Assembly: GCF_037482285.1 (NCBI RefSeq)
Contig: NZ_JBBEYB010000001.1
Coordinates: forward strand, 186,001 to 250,000
Direction: 5' to 3'
From: Aquabacterium sp029268225
GTDB lineage: Bacteria > Pseudomonadota > Gammaproteobacteria > Burkholderiales > Burkholderiaceae_C
DNA length: 64,000 bases
Shown: positions 61,203 to 64,000 of the stretch, piece after piece
Position numbering within the stretch: position 1 is the stretch's first letter
How the letters are laid out: every line of letters starts with the position of its first letter
The notes under the pieces: generated by a model
What the model saw: the letters and a program-made list of their open reading frames with translations, nothing else
Databases searched by the model: none
What the model was told of the DNA's origin: nothing
Position numbers and translations under genes: made by a program

Positions 61203-61221
61203 TGTGAACATATTGTTCACA
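61203..61221. promoter_or_regulatory. Palindromic upstream activator site
   Basis: TGTGAACATATTGTTCACA is a perfect 19-bp palindrome with 8-base arms around TAT. It lies about 120 bp before the sigma-54 -24 element, the usual distance for an enhancer-binding protein site. No activator gene is in the window. Confidence 0.7.
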
Positions 61222-61341
61222 TTGTCCGGGTGGCGGGCTGCAGGGCGACGGTGGATGACGATGCTGATCCCCAACGGGAAAGGAAGGAAACATCCATTGG
61301 ATCAATGACTTAAGGGTTGTGGAGGGTGTGCCTCGGACGGT

Positions 61342-61356
61342 TGGCACACCCCTTGC
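61342..61356 (+). promoter_or_regulatory. Sigma-54 (RpoN) promoter
   Basis: TGGCAC-ACCCC-TTGC matches the -24/-12 consensus TGGCAC-N5-TTGC at every fixed position. It ends 52 bp before the OsmC-like gene and heads the three-gene unit to the right edge. The rest of 61015-61408 holds no gene; a small hairpin GGCCGT/ACGGCC is at 61158-61172. Confidence 0.85.
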
Positions 61357-61408
61357 GATGTTGACATTGCCAAGTCGACCTTCTTCTTTCCCTTGTTCAG
61401 GAGCTTTC

Positions 61409-61981
61409 ATGTCTCTCGCCACTGCCCCCACCCCTGCCACCGCCCCCACGACCGTCAAGGCCTATCTGCGCCCCATCGACCGCGACGGCCTGATGGCCTT
61501 TGCCGAGAAGGGGCGCAACAACCCCGCCTCTCGCGGCACCAACAAAGTGCACACCGTGATGGAGGGCCAGTACCGCTCGCTCAGCTATGTGGGGAACCAC
61601 ACCCCGGTGGTGGTGGACGAGCCGCTGCATCTGTTCGGGCAGGACACGGCGCCTGCACCGGGCGAGATCGTGCTGTCGGGGCTGGGTGGGTGCCTGGCGG
61701 TGGGCATTACGGCCGTGGCCACCTGGAAGCAGGTCAAGCTGACCCGTCTGGAGGTGTTCATGGAAGGGGACATCGGCAACCCCGCAGCCTGGGGCGCCGG
61801 TGGGGCCCTGGAGAAGACCCCGCCGGAGATGGGTTTCCAGGCCATCCGCGTGAAGGTGGTCGTCGAGGGCGATGCCCCGCGTGAGGTGCTCGACGAGATC
61901 GTGCAGCACGCCAACTTCTATTCGCCGGTGGCCAACACGATGCGCAACCCCATCCCCTTCACCATCAGTCTGGCTGACTGA
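61409..61981 (+). CDS. OsmC/Ohr-like protein
   Basis: A 190-residue protein of the OsmC superfamily. The helix with the first active-site Cys is GLGGCLAVGITAVA (C95). The second conserved position, normally a Cys before PV in Ohr/OsmC, is Ser here (FYSPVANTMRNP). Peroxidase chemistry by the Cys pair is therefore unlikely in the standard form. It begins a sigma-54-controlled unit and has TCAGGAGC before the ATG. Confidence 0.85.
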   Translation: MSLATAPTPATAPTTVKAYLRPIDRDGLMAFAEKGRNNPASRGTNKVHTVMEGQYRSLSYVGNHTPVVVDEPLHLFGQDTAPAPGEIVLSGLGGCLAVGITAVATWKQVKLTRLEVFMEGDIGNPAAWGAGGALEKTPPEMGFQAIRVKVVVEGDAPREVLDEIVQHANFYSPVANTMRNPIPFTISLAD

Positions 61982-62014
61982 GGTTCGACCGCTTGCTGCA
62001 CGAAGGAGTCCCTC

Positions 62015-63166
62015 ATGAACCCCGCTGACACCCCCTCGGCCATGCTGTGTGAGCCGGCAAGCGCGGCTGACACGCTGATGGCTGCCGTTCAGGCCATTGC
62101 CCAAGGCCCCTTGAAGCAGCAAGTCGAGGCCATCGACCGCGGGCTGTACCCGACGTCGATCTTGCAAGGTCTGGCCCAGGTGGGGGGCATGAGTGCCCAT
62201 CTGGACGCAGCGGGGCAGCCGGGCGACTACGGTCTGGCCATCCGGGCCATGGCCGAGGTGTCCCGCGTGTGTGGCGCCACCGGCTTCATGATGTGGTGCC
62301 AGGCGGTGTGCGGTCTGTACCTGCAGCAAAGCGGCAACCCGGCGCTCACCGGCGAGGTGCTGCAGGCACACCTGCGTGGCGAAGGCCTGGGCGGGACGGC
62401 ACTGTCCAATCCGATGAAGAGCTATGCCCAGATCGAGCACATGCTGTTGCGCGCCCGTGCAGTGGACGGCGGATATCGGGTCAGTGGCACCTTGCCCTGG
62501 GTGAGCAACCTTGGGCCCCATCAGTACTGCGGCGCGATCGCTTCGATTGATGAGGGCTCATCCGATGAGCCTCATGAGGTCATGTTCCTGCTGCGCTGTG
62601 ACGCACCAGGCGTAGAGATGCGCGAATGCCCGAGCTTCTCGGGCATGGAAGGCACGGGGACCTACGCCTTGCGCTTGACCGATCACTTCGTGGGCGCCGA
62701 TCAGATCATCGCGGACCCCACCCGGCCGTTCATTGCCAGCATCCGTGCGGCGTTTGTGATGCTGCAGTGCGGCATGGCGGTAGGTGTCACGCAAGGGGCC
62801 ATCGATTCCATGTGGGCGGTGGAAGGGCAGCTGGGCCATGTGAACCAGTTTCTGGAAGACCGCCCCGATGCCTTGCAGGCCGAGTTGGACGAGCTGACCG
62901 CGCGGGTCATGAAGCTGGCCGAGACGCCTTTCGACGCGCGCAAGGCGTTCTTCATCGATGTGCTGGACGCACGCGCCCACGGTGCAGAGCTGTGCCTGCG
63001 GGCGGCGCAGTCGGCCCTGATGCACCAGGGTGCGCGCGGCTATCTCTTGAGCTCCGATGTCCAGAGGCGGGTGCGTGAGTCGCATTTCGTGGCCATCGTG
63101 ACCCCGGCGATCAAGCACCTGCGCAAGGAGATCGCACGCCTGAGCGAAGAGGAAATGCCGGCATGA
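62015..63166 (+). CDS. Acyl-CoA-dehydrogenase-fold flavoprotein, possibly a flavin monooxygenase
   Basis: A 383-residue protein with the ACAD fold: N-terminal helices, a central beta domain (YRVSGTLPWVSNLGPHQYCG), and C-terminal helices. The C-terminal FGGYG and YGGTNEI signatures of true dehydrogenases, seen in the paralogue at 5397, are absent; this end reads HQGARGYLLSSDVQRRVRES. ACAD-fold proteins of this sort include DszC/SfnC-like and N-hydroxylase monooxygenases. Its stop overlaps the rubredoxin-reductase start, which suggests electron supply from that protein. GAAGGAG precedes the ATG. Confidence 0.75.
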   Translation: MNPADTPSAMLCEPASAADTLMAAVQAIAQGPLKQQVEAIDRGLYPTSILQGLAQVGGMSAHLDAAGQPGDYGLAIRAMAEVSRVCGATGFMMWCQAVCGLYLQQSGNPALTGEVLQAHLRGEGLGGTALSNPMKSYAQIEHMLLRARAVDGGYRVSGTLPWVSNLGPHQYCGAIASIDEGSSDEPHEVMFLLRCDAPGVEMRECPSFSGMEGTGTYALRLTDHFVGADQIIADPTRPFIASIRAAFVMLQCGMAVGVTQGAIDSMWAVEGQLGHVNQFLEDRPDALQAELDELTARVMKLAETPFDARKAFFIDVLDARAHGAELCLRAAQSALMHQGARGYLLSSDVQRRVRESHFVAIVTPAIKHLRKEIARLSEEEMPA

Positions 63167-64000
63167 GCATCGACCTGCCCTTTGCGCAGTACATCTGCGA
63201 AGCCTGCGGCTACGTGTACGACGAAGCCTTGGGGGATCCCGACGGGGGCTTGCCGCCTGGCACCCGTTTGGCCGACATCCCGGAAGACTGGGCCTGTCCG
63301 CTGTGCGGGGTGAGCAAGCACGACTTCGTGCCTTATGTGGCGCCCGACCTGGGGCAGTTGCGTGCCCAGGCCCGCAGTGCGGCACAGCCCCGTCGGCGTG
63401 CGGCATCCGCAGCGGGCGTGGTCATCGTGGGGGCGGGGCGCGCCGGTTGGCAGATGGCCGAGGCCTTGCGTGCACGGGATGCCAAGATCCCCATCTCCCT
63501 GGTGAGCGCCTGTGCCGGCGATGTGTACGACAAGCCGCTGCTGTCGGTGGCCGTGGCACGCGGCTTGAGCGTCACGCAGTTAGTCAAGGAGTCGGGGGCG
63601 CAGGCGGCGCGCCGTCTGGGCGTGACGCTGATGGCGCACACCCATGCGGTGCGTGTGTGCGAGGCCACGCACCAGCTGCGCACCACGCGAGGGCCACTGC
63701 CTTATCGACACCTCATCTTGGCGCATGGCGCACAAGCCGGCTTGCCGCCTGCGTTGCCGGAGTCCTTGTGTTGGCGCGTGAACCATCTGTCTGCATATCA
63801 GAAACTGCGTCAAGCCATTGATGGCTCATCGCATGAGCTGGTGATCGTCGGGGCCGGTCTCATTGGTTCCGAACTGGCGAATGACCTGGCGCTGGGCGGC
63901 CACCGCATCACCCTGCTGGACACGCAGACCACGCCATTGTCGCGCTGGCAGGCCGAGCAGGCAGGTCAGAAGGTGCTGCAAGCCTGGCGTGATCTGCCCA
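63163..64000 (+). CDS. Rubredoxin fused to FAD/NAD(P)H reductase, 5' part
   Basis: Translated from ATG 63163; the gene leaves the window still open after 279 codons. Residues 1-60 are a rubredoxin domain with iron ligands C12, C15, C45 and C48 (YICEACGYVYDEALGDPDGG; DWACPLCGVSKHDF). A linker leads to an FAD-binding domain VVIVGAGRAGWQMAEALR (87-104) and an NAD domain LVIVGAGLIGSELANDLALG (about 227). This is a rubredoxin-rubredoxin reductase fusion, able to pass electrons from NAD(P)H. It overlaps the upstream flavoprotein gene by ATGA, which it may feed. Confidence 0.88.
   Translation, partial: MSIDLPFAQYICEACGYVYDEALGDPDGGLPPGTRLADIPEDWACPLCGVSKHDFVPYVAPDLGQLRAQARSAAQPRRRAASAAGVVIVGAGRAGWQMAEALRARDAKIPISLVSACAGDVYDKPLLSVAVARGLSVTQLVKESGAQAARRLGVTLMAHTHAVRVCEATHQLRTTRGPLPYRHLILAHGAQAGLPPALPESLCWRVNHLSAYQKLRQAIDGSSHELVIVGAGLIGSELANDLALGGHRITLLDTQTTPLSRWQAEQAGQKVLQAWRDLP

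Overview
The window reads as ordinary chromosome from a GC-rich betaproteobacterium, most likely of the order Burkholderiales (Comamonadaceae / Aquabacterium / Leptothrix-like). This placement is an inference from high GC with strong third-position bias, a DUF3567 protein, the phoH-ybeY pair, a free-standing homocysteine-methyltransferase module of split MetH, a DUF2844-DUF3443 pair, and the general gene content. No rRNA, tRNA, CRISPR array, insertion sequence or prophage was seen. About 55 protein genes are supported. Many neighbours overlap by four bases (ATGA/GTGA), so operons are easy to read.

Layout. 0-5.1 kb: a partial GAF-domain gene, yjdM, an RhlE-like helicase, a secreted DUF4394 protein and an ECF sigma / RskA-type anti-sigma pair. 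4.5-11.0 kb: a TetR regulator divergent from a four-gene fatty-acid beta-oxidation operon (LCAD-like acyl-CoA dehydrogenase, thiolase, FadB/FadJ-type fusion, AMACR-like CoA transferase). The space between them holds two copies of one 20-bp palindromic operator plus two other palindromes. 11.1-17.6 kb: an orphan type VI secretion cargo island (VgrG, DUF4123 adaptor, DUF3304 lipoprotein, Tle1 phospholipase). From the adaptor onward it looks lower in GC than its flanks. The effector gene is frameshifted exactly at a run of nine G, and the putative immunity gene carries a run of ten G. 17.6-21.4 kb: a minus-strand codB - PucR-type regulator - codA operon.

21.7-36.4 kb: secreted glutathione peroxidase, DUF3567, a degenerate-GGDEF/EAL protein, a K+ channel with a C-terminal zinc ribbon, the MetH homocysteine module, phoH-ybeY, a NarX/UhpB-like two-component pair, ruvA, an M14 peptidase, a hybrid histidine kinase with an altered H-box, a cytosolic glutathione peroxidase and Hsp20. 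36.4-50.2 kb: MgtA-type P-ATPase, a lipoprotein, a 59-residue basic protein, the glutathione-dependent formaldehyde pathway (fghA, class III ADH), tyrB-like aminotransferase, a chemoreceptor, yaeQ, a lipase-like hydrolase, hydroxypyruvate isomerase, an AmpG-like permease and an M48 protease. 50.5-59.2 kb: a protein made of about 33 hexapeptide repeats, a glyoxalase-II-like hydrolase, metR/metE, a roadblock-domain fusion, a cupin / FAD amine oxidase pair and a Gdx/SugE-type exporter.

59.2-64.0 kb: a DUF2844-DUF3443 pair, then a three-gene unit running off the end: OsmC-like protein, atypical acyl-CoA-dehydrogenase-fold flavoprotein, and a rubredoxin fused to an FAD/NAD(P)H reductase. This unit sits behind a near-consensus sigma-54 promoter with a 19-bp palindromic enhancer site about 120 bp upstream, and is one of the two best candidates for an undescribed system. 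The other is the possibly phase-variable Tle1 module.
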